DNA of 64,000 nucleotides. Source: Fasciolopsis buskii (taxonomy: Eukaryota; Platyhelminthes; Trematoda; Plagiorchiida; Fasciolidae). The notes beneath the pieces are model-generated. The model made no database searches. It saw nothing but the letters and a program-made list of their open reading frames with translations, and was not told the origin of the DNA. A program made the position numbers and the translations under genes. The DNA is taken from the NCBI GenBank assembly GCA_008360955.1, contig LUCM01001568.1, forward strand, positions 1 through 64,000. Direction: 5' to 3'. Below, in pieces: positions 10,991-22,052 of the stretch (position 1 is the first letter of the stretch; each line of letters opens with the position of its first letter).

Positions 10991-12769
10991 TAACCCAAAA
11001 GCGGTTCCAGCACCCAAGAAGACAATTTCTGATACGGCATTCTAGTGATGGTACAATTGCTCGTCTAACTGACTATTTGCTAATCCAGTCACGATGGATT
11101 TGATCAAAATCGGACTAGTGAGACAGATAACAAGGGCGGCTCCGACCATGTGTTGATTAACGCAAACATCATTTTCGGTGGACGGATCGTATAAAGACAA
11201 CTAATTCGAGGTGTTTTAACGTAGGGTGTTTCACGTTCCGAAAGAAGACGGGTCTTTAATCGTGTCGGCTGAATGACAGTTATCAACAGACGCAACATTT
11301 TCACTCGACGACGTGGGAGATACGGATGATTTGTTGTGGATTAAATTAAAAGCACAGTACATAAGGATGCGATGACCAGATCGGGAACTACAAAACACAA
11401 ACACTACTATCATCATCACCGTTCAGCGGTAAACAGCAGCCAAATTCCCACTAACCGCCACCTTTATCCGAGGATTACACGCTACTACAGAAAGAGCGAA
11501 TATACAAGATGAACAGAGAGTGGACCTACACAGGCGGGAAAAGAAAATACTGTCCTACTGGCCACCAATCTGACTGTACAGACACAATTCTCCAATCATT
11601 TGGATTTGACAGAAAATTACACCACGGTCGCCCTATCTTTCATTGATTCAAGCCAGTTGGTTGGCTGGTCTTTCGGATCGCAACCACGAAAGCGTTAGAA
11701 ATCTATATTAGCTGAGTTCGCTATACGTTCTCTTATTCCACGTTGCCCGATATATTGAGCCGAACGCAAGCCGAAAGCCTCTAAGCCGAGGTACCGACGA
11801 ATGCCGCCCATCCTACACGCTTCAATTGGAAAGATGGTGCAGATTTTTCAGGTATATAGGCGGCAATGAAGACTTTAATGGAGGTACACACAGAGTCACA
11901 ATACCCGCTTGACCTAGGGTGACCCAAAGATCACGAACGCGGATAGTAGGAACGCAGATCTGACACCCACCCTCACACATCAAAACAACACGTAGAGGCG
12001 TGCAAATACACATACAGACATACAGACAAACACAAGAGCGCACCTTGTTTAATATCCAATTATTCTAAGCTATCATTCCAGTTTCATTCAGTTGTAAACC
12101 AGTTTTAGGAAATGTTATCCGCTATAACCGAAACGTCGACAAGTCCATAACTATTTCGACCACTATCTTGCTGAACAATAAGATTTTGCCTAGAAAACTG
12201 TCGTACAATCCATAATCGCATTTGTTGCAGATGAACTACTGACTTGAGTTGATTTGATTTGTGGCTGGCGACGCTCGTTCACTTAACTTGACTGTGAGAA
12301 CACTTACGGAAATATGGGTATGACCCAACAATATGAGCGTTTCATAATTAAATTCTATGCGTACTCTGTTGTGGCCAATCCAGACTGCTTGCGGAATATC
12401 GATTATTCTTGGAAGAGTCCAGTTGAGATGTTTAGAATCTTTGAGTATTTATTGCCGTAAGACACCAATGGTACACAAAATTATGTCCACGGATTGAGGA
12501 CGCGTTAGCGCACCGTTTTCCCTCGTTGAACTTTTTCCAAGAGATACCAGTTTAATCAGGGGAGTTTATGGACACGAGCAACGAAGACCTAATTCGATTT
12601 TAGATTTCCGAATAATCCCACAGAGCTCACTGCGAAACAACACAGTGTGACGAACAAGCTCGTTTTCAGTTATTCGCAATCATACCAATACATAACATTA
12701 TATAGGATTTACTACAAATGAGAAGAGGATGACAGGTTACAGTTCTAGTAGTCAAAATATGTCCACCGC

Positions 12770-12785
12770 TGTGTGTGTGTGTGTG
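12770..12785. repeat. (TG)8 microsatellite
   Basis: Uninterrupted TG dinucleotides immediately beside the PLE fragment that ends near 12805. Confidence 0.9.
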
Positions 12786-12804
12786 AAAATGGTGGTGGTC
12801 GAAA

Positions 12805-12975
12805 TTATAGGTTAGGGTGATGCGATTCACACCGGATACGTAAGGGATTCGATAGGTGCCAGGGAAGCTTCAATGTTTGCACGAACTGCTTTTGGGCACA
12901 CCACGGGGGAACGTAGGGACGAATGCATGCGGCCTCAGCTGTAGACAAGACCCGAGACTTCACCAGTTTTTGTAG
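12805..12975 (-). mobile_element. Penelope-like element, C-terminal fragment
   Basis: The minus strand reads SRVLSTAEAACIRPYVPPWC then AQKQFVQTLKLPWHLSNP. This matches the C-terminal pattern of PLE GIY-YIG proteins ('..AEA.AIR..NP.LC.QK.FV..L.LPW'). The same block occurs, frameshifted, at about 27050-27190. It sits in an open frame of 62 codons but has no upstream GIY-YIG part nearby. Confidence 0.55.
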
Positions 12976-15069
12976 ATTATTCTGATTATTCACTACGTGA
13001 ATGTTACTGGAGTGTTCGCATTTCGTGATGTAACCGCCTCACCAACATCTTTATCAGTTGTAATTAAACTCCTGAGGTACTGAGACCGCCTCAATCCGAG
13101 TGCAAGCATAAGCTTCTGTCAGCCTCAAAGAAGTACCTTGTATTTCGAAGGTACCAGATATGTGCCATAGCGGGATATCTCATTCTTGAAGCGGTCCAAC
13201 GCGCGTTGAATTTCCCGTGCACCATAACCCAATGAGGGGATGTCATCGGCATATTCAAAGTCAAAAGGAGTTCAAATCTATTGTTTAAATGATCAGACGA
13301 AATGTTCTGCAGAACATCCTGTATGACACAGTTGTTTCTCAAAGTTGAAACGAGATGAGGATATGGGGCATCATTGCCGCACTCCATTGGAGACGATGAA
13401 GATTGTCAAAAGCTGACCATAAGCCCACACCCGACCTGAGATATGAGGGTATAACTCTTTTAGGACCGATACATACTTCTCAGATGATCCATTGCTCAAC
13501 AAAGAGTGTCATAGTGTAGGGCCATCAGCGAAGTCGAAGACTGCAAACATATCTAGGAACATTGTATACGGTGGTCTTCGGAAAGCAGTAGCTCGAATGG
13601 GGCAAGACAGCTTGTGGGGATTTCCCGTGGCGGAAGCATGTTCCATCTCTAATGTATGACCAGAACACCAGATCTCGCGATCCTTGTGTAAACTTGTGCT
13701 ATGTTCACGTTTCCTGTTGCGTTGTGCTTTATTCTGCTCACTATCATCCGAGATGGACTGGTGTGTATCAAAATGATACAGAAACTCAGGATCTCATTGC
13801 ACGATGAATCAAACCACAGCTCACTAAACCAGCAGAATCTAGACTATTCTCTATACTCGAAGAGTGTTTATTGAGTTTATTAAGCGGAACAATTTCTAGA
13901 TTTTAAGCCATCATGTCGGGTTAGTGAAGTTTCCTCAATCTAACCATGCTCTATCTTGCTTTTTCAGTACCTATTGAAGCAGATGGATAGCTTGGTGCAG
14001 CTCATTGCATGGTCAGATTCAAAGGGGGATACTCCAGTACGACCACCAGTCCTGCGAACAGTCTATCTGTATGCAGGTAATTGCGAGGCGGTCGATCTGG
14101 GCGGGCGCCAAATGGCGTGCCGGCAATGGGAGCGCCTGAAGTTCATGTTGGCGAGGAACAACCGATGGTCTGAATACAGGGTCAACAACTGTTCCGTTTT
14201 CTAAACGATAGGAATCGAAATCAAAACACCTTTCTGAATGTGCCTAGTCTGTCGGCAGCCGACGTATTCTAGCATTCATTTACCCCGCTTTGCAAAACAA
14301 AAGAGTTCGTGCAAATTTTGACAGAGAACTTTGCTCGATTGCATCTGAGCTGCACTCTGAAGGAGTGCATAGGAAGACGACAAACAAATCGGGCCTATCA
14401 CAGCGACGACTGTTTAGTTTGTTCAAACCTTCGAGTTTCACTTTGCATAGTCGGCTGTCGAGAAGATGCTGGTCAAGCAGTCCACTCTCAGCCCTCTAAC
14501 TGAGGGTCACGCCAGTGGCAGCAAGATCAGAGACTGCAGTTTGAGGGTCCCCTGGCAGGCACCGAATAATATTTCAGTGCAAAGTTTGGATGGGGATGTC
14601 AATCAGATGTCAGAGATGGAGCGTCGAATGCGAGTCTATTGGATACAACGTACACTGATGGGTTTGCAACCATCGGTTGAGTTCATCTTTCAAAATCTGA
14701 AGCTTCCGAATTTTTGGTTTGCATGAAAGTAGCCAAACCGAGTGAACTTGTTCATTCCCCTTAGCCCATGTATCTGGGAGTTCAGACTGCAGTCTCGTTA
14801 GTTGAGCTAGTATCGCTGGATTAAAGTGCAATTTGACTGCCGATAAACTGCTTTTGCGCCAAAGTACGTTTCTTATCTTCTGAAACAACCAGTAGACTCA
14901 TTTAATCACCAAATTATTTAAAAGTCCATAGCAGTTGGCTTGCGTACGAGTAAACAATATGGTTATATAAGGCCGGGTGAAATGTATATCGGATGTCAGG
15001 GGATATCACTAAGCGGTTGGTAAAGTCGATGACACAAGGCAGAACTGATAGTCATCTCCATGATAATCC

Positions 15070-15262
15070 TGAGTCATCGGTCGCCAATCCCCTGTTGACA
15101 TCGAAACACAAATTTGATCAAATTTCTCCGTTCGAGCTTCTGTTATTCAATACGGACATCAAAATGCGGGCACTAATCGAAGCAATGAGAATTCGACTGA
15201 ACAATTCGGTTCTGTGTGCCCAGAAACTAATAATCCGAACAATTCAATTGTCTTCAGTCTAA
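15070..15262 (+). mobile_element. Penelope-like element, C-terminal fragment, frame intact
   Basis: It reads SSVANPLLTSKHKFDQISPF then ELLLFNTDIKMRALIEAMR and IRLNNSVLCAQKLIIRTIQL, ending in a stop. This is again the 'H.ID....F.LL.....L..AEA.AIR.NP.LC.QK' tail of PLE GIY-YIG proteins, here without internal stops. The start near 14993 of the surrounding ORF is not a credible gene start. It differs enough from the fragment at 12805 to be a separate insertion. Confidence 0.55.
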
Positions 15263-16359
15263 GTTTCGTTTGACAAATTGTGTTGTTTTCATTTTATGCC
15301 CGTCTATTGTAATGATGAAACCGATTCAGCTTAGGCGATTAGAAAGAGTGAATCCAAATGATAAAATTGGCCCAACTTTGTTTTCTGCCTGTTCTAATGA
15401 ATTGTATATGGGGGATACAATGTTACTTATATATATGTGGTTGCCAGTGTTGTCAAAGCGGTGAGCCCCTAGGTGTAACAGGGCATGTTCAGCAGGTGCG
15501 ACCGCTAACATGTCACGATATGCAACCCCCATCAACACTGTCTCGTGGATAAAGCAATCGCGGATGGTGATCGGTGACTAATTCTGTTTCCGTTCAGACG
15601 AAAATTCACCGGAAGTTGTGATTAGGGACGAAGTAATGAGATCGATCAGTTGACCGATGAGTTAGTTTTTTCGTCTGTTAAACTCCACTTTTGAAGGCAT
15701 AATTAAAGTTCCGTTCAGGTGACTGATAAAGTGGTTTGGTTATGGGGATAATGCGGCGTAACCGACGTTCAGGACATATCAGAGAAACCACCTAGTGGAA
15801 AGCACCCACCGAGCTCCTATTTCTGCATGGTGTTGTCATTAGTCAGGATAACTTAGGAATTCTCACCTGACATATCTGGAAGCTGTTGAAGACAACTAAG
15901 GGATTTTTATAATGATAACGTGCATAAACACTGTACCCTTGTCACATGCAAATTTCACATTAATTACTAATCAACTTCAAGTTATACCATTCAAAAAGGA
16001 TTCAAGCAAACACTGATAAGTGATAATTCGACCACGATTTAACATCGAAACCATAAAAATGGTTTCGGTTTTGGCTCTGATGACGTCTTTCCGCTTTAAT
16101 GGCTAAGGGTCTCGGAAGATGAGGATTGGAACTGGAACAGAAATACTGCGTGATTTGAATGCACAATCAAAATCAAAATCCGTAGTATCAATTCCGAACG
16201 ATCTGTTTGTTCGACTTTCACGTATTTTGAACGACAAGAAAAACGAAAATGCGTGGGAAGAAAGTCACACGAAACCATTCTACTTCTTACGCTTACTTTT
16301 TATATCTACTCTTGTGTTCTCTCCTCAGCTGCAAACTGTTTGTCATTTTTCAGCATTAC

Positions 16360-16390
16360 ATATATATATATATACATGCATATATACAAG
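16360..16390. repeat. TA-rich microsatellite next to the ribozyme motif
   Basis: (TA)n with a CATGCA interruption. A second tract lies at about 16516-16541, so the hammerhead motif is bracketed by TA tracts about 70 bp away on one side and 40 bp on the other. Confidence 0.85.
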
Positions 16391-16432
16391 CAGGAAGTAG
16401 TATCTGGATGCGTGAACAAAATTTTCCCAAGA

Positions 16433-16475
16433 GCACACGACCGGTTTCGCGGTTATTGTCGCTCGTCAGGTATGC
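16433..16475 (-). ncRNA. Hammerhead ribozyme motif, PLE-type (type I)
   Basis: Minus strand, 16475 to 16433: stem I 5' strand GCATAC, core CTGACGA, stem II GCG-ACAATAAC-CGC, core GAAA, stem III CCGG, then TC and stem I 3' strand GTGTGC. Stem I pairs over 6 bp (one G-U). Every conserved core base is present (CUGANGA, GAAA, A15.1-U16.1, C17 before the cut). Stem III is the palindrome ACCGGT with no loop, so a monomer cannot close it; two copies could pair, as described for PLE hammerheads. The predicted cut is after C at 16439. Cleavage and expression are not shown by sequence. Confidence 0.75.
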
Positions 16476-16905
16476 GTACCCGATGCTCTCTTGTCCAAAC
16501 ATCCACATACTTGTACATATATATATATATGCATATATATGTCGCAAAACTATTTCATTGCCAGTAACAGTTTTGACATCGTGTCTGTCCAGCTGAGAAA
16601 GAGGTCAACTGAACTGACTTTCAGACAAAACTAAGAAATTGCTAGACGAAAAATTTGGAGGACCATATTGTTATGAATTATTTAGCATGCTTCAGTGCTG
16701 ATTGTACACAGTTGTACACGGGAACAAAATACTTAAAGTTCTAGCTCATTTCCAAACACATGGAACATTTGAATAGACCGCCTTATCGGTCTGACAAACG
16801 CTCAATTTAAGTGATTGGAAAAATATATCAAAAATAAAATTCTATTGTCATACATCTAACCGATGAAAGCGAGCCAACTGAATTAGGGGAAGAAAATAAT
16901 CTTAC

Positions 16906-17232
16906 TTCTGGACAGACATTAGTCATGCCTTGCCAAATTCGGGATAAATCACGCAAATTGAATACGTAGTGAAATCGAGTTGGAGTGGGTAACATTTTAT
17001 TCTTTGTCCGATCCCATATCACACGTGTCACCGGTACCAGTTGATGAACCATATGAATCGCTTGGTCAGTGAACCCGTTCTCCAAATTGTAGTAACTCCA
17101 AACAAGGGTTTGAAATATATGATCTATGGTCGAATTGTTTGGCATTGTCGTATTGAAAACACAAAAATGCCGTTTCAACCTCATCGGAATATCCCCGTGG
17201 CCACTGCCGGGAGTACCCATTGCAGCGACAAA
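16906..17232 (-). CDS. DNAH5: Dynein heavy chain exon 12: AAA3 sensor region
   Basis: 109 codons in phase 0. It starts FVAAMGTPGSGHGDIPMRLK after TTTCACAG, continues RHFCVFNTTMPNNSTIDHIF, and ends with KMLPTPTRFHYVFNLRDLSR then IWQGMTNVCPE. The last block is a family hallmark. The usual HPGGGRNDIP motif is altered to TPGSGHGDIP. The donor is GTAAGA at 16905; reading on gives VRLFSS, which is intron. A plus-strand ORF at 17041-17238 is a shadow. Confidence 0.97.
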
Positions 17233-18458
17233 CTGTGAAAGAACGGCATTGAAACACGTGATTCTCTGACCAACGACACGTAAATGTTGAAGCCAAATGA
17301 TCGAGTTTGGTATTAGGGTTCAATCGCAATTCAAATTGATCCATGCATGTTTTTTAATGTTGATAAATTATGGTGCAGAAGATGGAGAAAGCAAAACGTC
17401 TATGACCATCAGGGTATTTGTAGAGGAGGAGGGTAGGAATAAATGAGAAGTTTGAGTCGTCACACATAGTAGACTATGCTATATGACGCGATAAGCTATC
17501 GATATCCAAGTTGGACAGTTAATCAGCTATGATATACGGGCACGCGCGTATGTACTGCTATTTATTCCTAACACGGCACAATGCTTCCACGGTTTCCAAT
17601 GATGACTTCGGTTTTAATGCAGTACAATAAAACATCTGTCAAAACCATCTGTTAGACGATCTGAACAAAACAAAATGAGAATCGGAACACTGTCGTGTGC
17701 GAGAACAGTGCCACTTGTTGTTATGCAATGAAGCAGAACAAAATATTGTGTTGTTTTTGTGTTTCACGACTGACCCTATTGGTCATACTTGATGCAAGAG
17801 AATCCAACAGCTTCAACTGCAGGTCACCGAAAATAGAATTAATACACGCTACTACCGGATATTCTATCCTCCAAGAGTCCACGTCTATCACTGGGAGCTT
17901 TTGAAGATCCTCAGAAAACTAACGGCAAGCATTATGGTTCGCTCTCTATTCGCCAAGATGGGTTGCAATAAGCGTAGTACTGGAGAAATCCCATCCTGCC
18001 ATCAACAAGCGCAACATAGTAATTAAATTGATGCCCCAAAATTGGTGCCATATTCTACCTTTAGAGAGTTTAACGCTAAACAACTGACAGGAACCCTCAA
18101 TAAGTTGCCACTGTAGCCCCTAAAATAAACTCAATCTATGCTCAATCCCAATGAATCAGCTGCGGCTGTAGGACTTTATCAATCGAGTTCTCGTATTCTA
18201 ACCTTTTCCAAAGAGAAAGCCTAAAGCAGCCGAGCGACGAGATTTCCCCATGGATTCTTGCACCCATTATCCGGATGAAAAACATTTTTTCAAACCTATC
18301 CTGATGTAATATAGAAACATGGAACAAGACGCCGGGAGAGACACCAAATCCACTGGTATAAATAGAAACGGAATTGGCGGTCACCTATTTTATTCTACTA
18401 TTCTACTTTAATTTTAAGTTTCATCGTAAATGGATAGGAGGAGAAAATTTCCCCAGAC

Positions 18459-18497
18459 GCACATGATCGATTTTGCGGTTATTGTCGCCGGTGTGTT
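18459..18497 (-). pseudogene. Decayed hammerhead ribozyme relic
   Basis: The minus strand keeps GCGACAATAACCGC, identical to the stem II hairpin at 16433-16475, followed by AAAATCGATC and ATGTGC. The CUGANGA box is deleted and GAAA has become AAAA, so it cannot cleave. Stem III is still palindromic (ATCGAT for ACCGGT). Upstream GAAAATTTCCCC on the plus strand also matches the flank at 16418. Confidence 0.6.
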
Positions 18498-20599
18498 TTG
18501 TTGCCTTGCTTTCTGGGCTACGAAATCCGCAAATGTTTCCTACGCGACCTCAATTCCCATAAGGAAGTTAAATATGAATCGTTCACTCTTATTCAAATCA
18601 GCAATCTTTGTTCTGTACATCAAGAATGCATAAAAACAAACGGACAATGATCCAAACTACATTTTACAGTTGGAGTCTCAGTTGCTTGCATCGCATCAAT
18701 TGTCTATAAAAAGCGAACTAAGGGATTGTAATCGATGGTCGAAAAAGTGTATTACACTCAGTCCAAAATAAAGATTTTGCCTCCCATAGGGTTCAGACAC
18801 CCTACACATATGGTTGAGCATGCGGATTAATGGTGGACGTGAGGTTGTAGCATATATAAATTAATATTAGAACCATTCATCAACCTTCAAAAAATGCCTC
18901 CACTCAGGGTTCGACCACATCTTAAATCATCTGCAGCCAAGCCCAAGTGCGGGTACATTCCCTGAGCATACGTTCCCCCAATTGAAATTTCGAATTTGAT
19001 ACGAAATACACCTAGCATCTTCATCATCGATGTGTTGATCTGGTCTCGTGTTGGCCAACTGAGATGTCTGTGAACTGTGAGGACATAGGAGATTTCATTC
19101 GTCGAACTGCATTTGTAACTGAACGTCCCAAACGTACGTCGTGCATAATTTCCCTGAATTGTTCTCTGTCTTACAATGTTGACTTCGGTGTCATTGAAAA
19201 CATCTCACTCCGATCACTCGGATGGGATGAAAACGGTTTCCATGGGGTATGTTTCTTTGTGTTTAAAAAGTGGAAATCTACGCTGACATCTCGTAATCTG
19301 TACACAAAAGGTAGATGTAAACTCCTGGTAAGTTAATCAGCGGTTAGATTTTATCGAAATTTAGAGAAAAAAGGCCGAATTCATGATCCGATAAATTTAC
19401 AATATATTAAAGCATCACAATAAAACAAAAGAATTATATAATTTTAAGTTGCTATTTCGCATTTTTAGACCCATTATCTAATTAAGGACGATATCCGGAC
19501 AGAATTAATTCAATTAGCCCGGAAGCAACTGTTGGCGCAATGATAACATGCACACCTCTATCCTCCTAGTTGGAAGATCCGAGTTCAAAACTTGAATGGG
19601 ATTTGCGCCAATAACGAGTTGTAGTGAAATCAGAATTCGCGATTGGCGTTTCTTTTGAAAGCTGACCAGTTGAGTTGGGGTCTGCGTGATGAAATGTGAC
19701 GTTCAAATATACTAGCACCGGTCCCATCACTCGCATTCCCTTTCGCTTAACCATGATCCTACAAGAAAGAGTTGACTATATATTATATTATGTATGCATA
19801 TATAAACATGTAAACGAACAGTTCCGGAGGTTCTGTGTGTATCTTCCGTCTTCTGTTCCGTGATCTTCATGCAGGTTCTCGATCCCGGGGCTGATTCATT
19901 CAACTACGTAGACCTTTCATTCCGGACAAATTTACTTCGGCGTTTTTTCACTCCGAGCTTTTGTCCGAATCATTGTCATTGTCTCTCCCGATTTAACGTT
20001 CGGTTAACGGTTACTAGTTACTTTCTTCTGCAACATACTTTTTTCACCATACTCTATCCTTCCTCGATAAACTACCTCAGCCTGTATTCGGAAACTGATC
20101 GCTCGCCCTTTGAGTGAACTAACCGCCGTCAGTTTTATCTACGTTTTAGCTCATCCAGGTCGTTCTCTTTCTACCGGAGTACGGAACATTTCTCATTGAA
20201 AATCCAACAACGCGGAGCACACCTAATACCATAGGATTTATCCTCACGTATTTCTCATTTGTCGGTATTTTCGGGCTTCATAGGCATCTACTTCCATACT
20301 AGTGATCGTGCCATCAATCGATGTTTTATTCCACTCGCATTCTGACAGTCATGAAAACAGTCTCCCGGGGGATGTGATACACATCTTATTGACTGAAATA
20401 GCTGCGATTACGGATCGAATTTTGAGCTCATTTCTTAGTGAACATTTTTGGTCTAATTCCTTTTTTTCATGATGAGTGTTGTTTCGCGACTCATATTAGA
20501 ATTCGGATTTGAGTTTAATTAGTTGACATTCTTGTTTGAAACCTTTCTGTACTACAAACATTTGGGACCAGTTTCGCTTCTATACCATATCCTTAGGGA

Positions 20600-21185
20600 G
20601 TGACAACGCAATCTAGGTTGTTCAAGTTATTTACAGCCAGCGGATATCCAAAGTCTTTCATCAACACCTCTATTCGCAGAAAACAGAGGGCAAATACCAA
20701 GAGGACTAAATCGATCGTGGTACTCCCATACATGAGGGGAGTATCCGAAGCAGCTGAACGCATCCTACGTCCACTAGATATCACAATCGCCCACAAACCG
20801 ACCGGCACCCCGAGATCTACTCTATTCAGCGGAAAAGATCGCGTCGACCAACACGACCAATCAGGGGTAGTTATGCCATTCCATGCTTCGGGCGTGACAA
20901 AGAATATGTCGGAGAGACAGGCCAAGACTTTCGCGCACGTTTGCACGAACATAGCTTAGCCCTGCGACGAGCTGACCCGCACTCGCAGATATTGAACCAC
21001 TGTGCACAAACAGGCCATGAGGTCAACATCAACAACGCAATGGTAGTCAGCCGGGCAACCAGAAAGGGGGAGCGACTGATTCTCGAAGCCCCCCACTCGA
21101 ATAACTAGTTCAATCGGCATGTTGAGATTGACAAACATTACGTCATCTTAACAAGCAAGACCCACGATGCAGTATAGAGAGGCAA
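20600..21185 (+). mobile_element. Penelope-like element fragment with GIY-YIG endonuclease
   Basis: The first part is open from 20600: VLPYMRGVSEAAERILRPL then IAHKPTGTPRSTLF, the typical stretch before a PLE GIY-YIG nuclease. After a one-base frameshift near 20870 it reads IPCFGRDKEYVGETGQDFRA and RLHEHSLALRRADPHSQI, then HCAQTGHEVNINNA and RKGERLILEAPHSNN, a stop, and RHVEIDKHYVIL. YVGETGQ...R..EH is the GIY-YIG core. No reverse transcriptase was found upstream, so it is 5'-truncated and inactive. Assignment to PLE rests on the GIY-YIG module and its N-terminal linker. Confidence 0.7.
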
Positions 21186-21307
21186 ACAGACGGGCAGCTC
21201 ACCAAAACGAACGGAACTAGCGAATCCATTCAATCATTCATTCACGTTTGACAACGAGTTCGAAACATCCGAATAAACGTTATAACACAGCGTACGCATT
21301 ATAACCT

Positions 21308-21332
21308 TATATATATATATATATATATATAT
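21308..21332. repeat. (TA)n microsatellite
   Basis: About 12 TA units. Together with the tract at 21398-21422 it flanks the 66-bp conserved module at 21333-21397. Confidence 0.9.
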
Positions 21333-21397
21333 GGCATTGGTTTATTCGCTGAGTTGGGCAGTTTGATTGCAAATGTTTCATCACCTATCAAGGTGAT
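21333..21397 (-). repeat. TA-flanked dispersed module, copy 1
   Basis: The minus strand reads TGATGAAACATTTGCAATC, AAACTGCCCAACTCAGCGAA and TAAACCAATGCCA before a TA tract. The same module is on the plus strand at 48892-48960. The first bases also form a 7-bp hairpin (CATCACC/GGTGATG). It lies 150 bp beyond the GIY-YIG fragment and may be part of a PLE terminal region (inference). Confidence 0.7.
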
Positions 21398-21424
21398 GTA
21401 TATATATATATATATATATATAAA
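21398..21424. repeat. (TA)n microsatellite
   Basis: About 12 TA units directly beside the dispersed module at 21333-21397. Confidence 0.9.
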
Positions 21425-21499
21425 GTTTACATATATATTACTACTGAGTGGTAAGTGGACGAAAGAACAAGGTTTCTCGGAGCTTGCTGGCAACTGATT

Positions 21500-21530
21500 T
21501 TCTGGTCGTTTAATGTCGTCAGTTATGCGT
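21500..21530 (-). pseudogene. Second decayed hammerhead-like relic
   Basis: The minus strand has GGGTACGCATAACTGACGA, matching the ribozyme's flank, stem I strand and CUGACGA box at 16469-16482. It is followed by CATTAAACGACCAGAAAA. Stem II no longer pairs and the cleavage side is unrecognisable. It is probably a terminal remnant of the same element family. Confidence 0.45.
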
Positions 21531-22052
21531 ACCCGGCAATCCCTTAGTTAGTTCACCTCTATATTTTGATAACTTGTTGCAAGCGAAATCCTGTTAATAA
21601 TTCCGGAGTATGAAGATACATAAATCCACATTGGGATAACATATGTGGTCATTGAATAGTCATCATGTGGCATTCGCTTCCGACTCATTAAATGACAAGG
21701 TCAGAAGAACAATTTCGAATCTTCAAATAAGGAGTAACTGGAGAGATTACAATTCGTGAATAGTCTAACTCTCATGAATATTCCGATTTGTGCCTCTGGT
21801 CCCATGACTAAAATTTCTCATTGTGCAACGTAGTTCCATCCTACTGATTTAATACGTCTTCATCGGGCAGTTTGGCTATTTTATATACCAGAGGGAGAAA
21901 ATATTTCAGTAGACTCAGTATATTCATATCTTCACGTGACCCCAGGTTGAAACCGGCTTACAGCTGACTGCATTGATCGACCGTTTGGTAAATCGTAAGA
22001 GCACATTAACGGGAATAGTCAACAGCTAATAACAACTTTCCAAAGCTAGCTA

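Larger units (their letters stand above)
4291..16905. other. Dynein intron 12 (12.6 kb)
   Basis: It contains SINEs (4930-5103, 8306-8640), RTE relics (5220-5600, 6660-6965, 10060-10990), PLE C-terminal fragments (12805-12975, 15070-15262), a possible hAT remnant (7300-7707), a 26-bp tandem repeat and the hammerhead motif (16433-16475). Between these I see no gene. ORFs at 4385-4819, 8789-9073, 9246-9795, 11104-12043, 13091-13387 and 13956-14726 have no recognisable family or splice context. Confidence 0.7.

Noticed and set aside
14004..14200. Possible plus-strand exon after a TTTTTCAG-like acceptor (QMDSLVQLIAWSDSKGD...)
   Set aside because: A splice-like context exists, but no partner exon, no family and no conservation can be shown.
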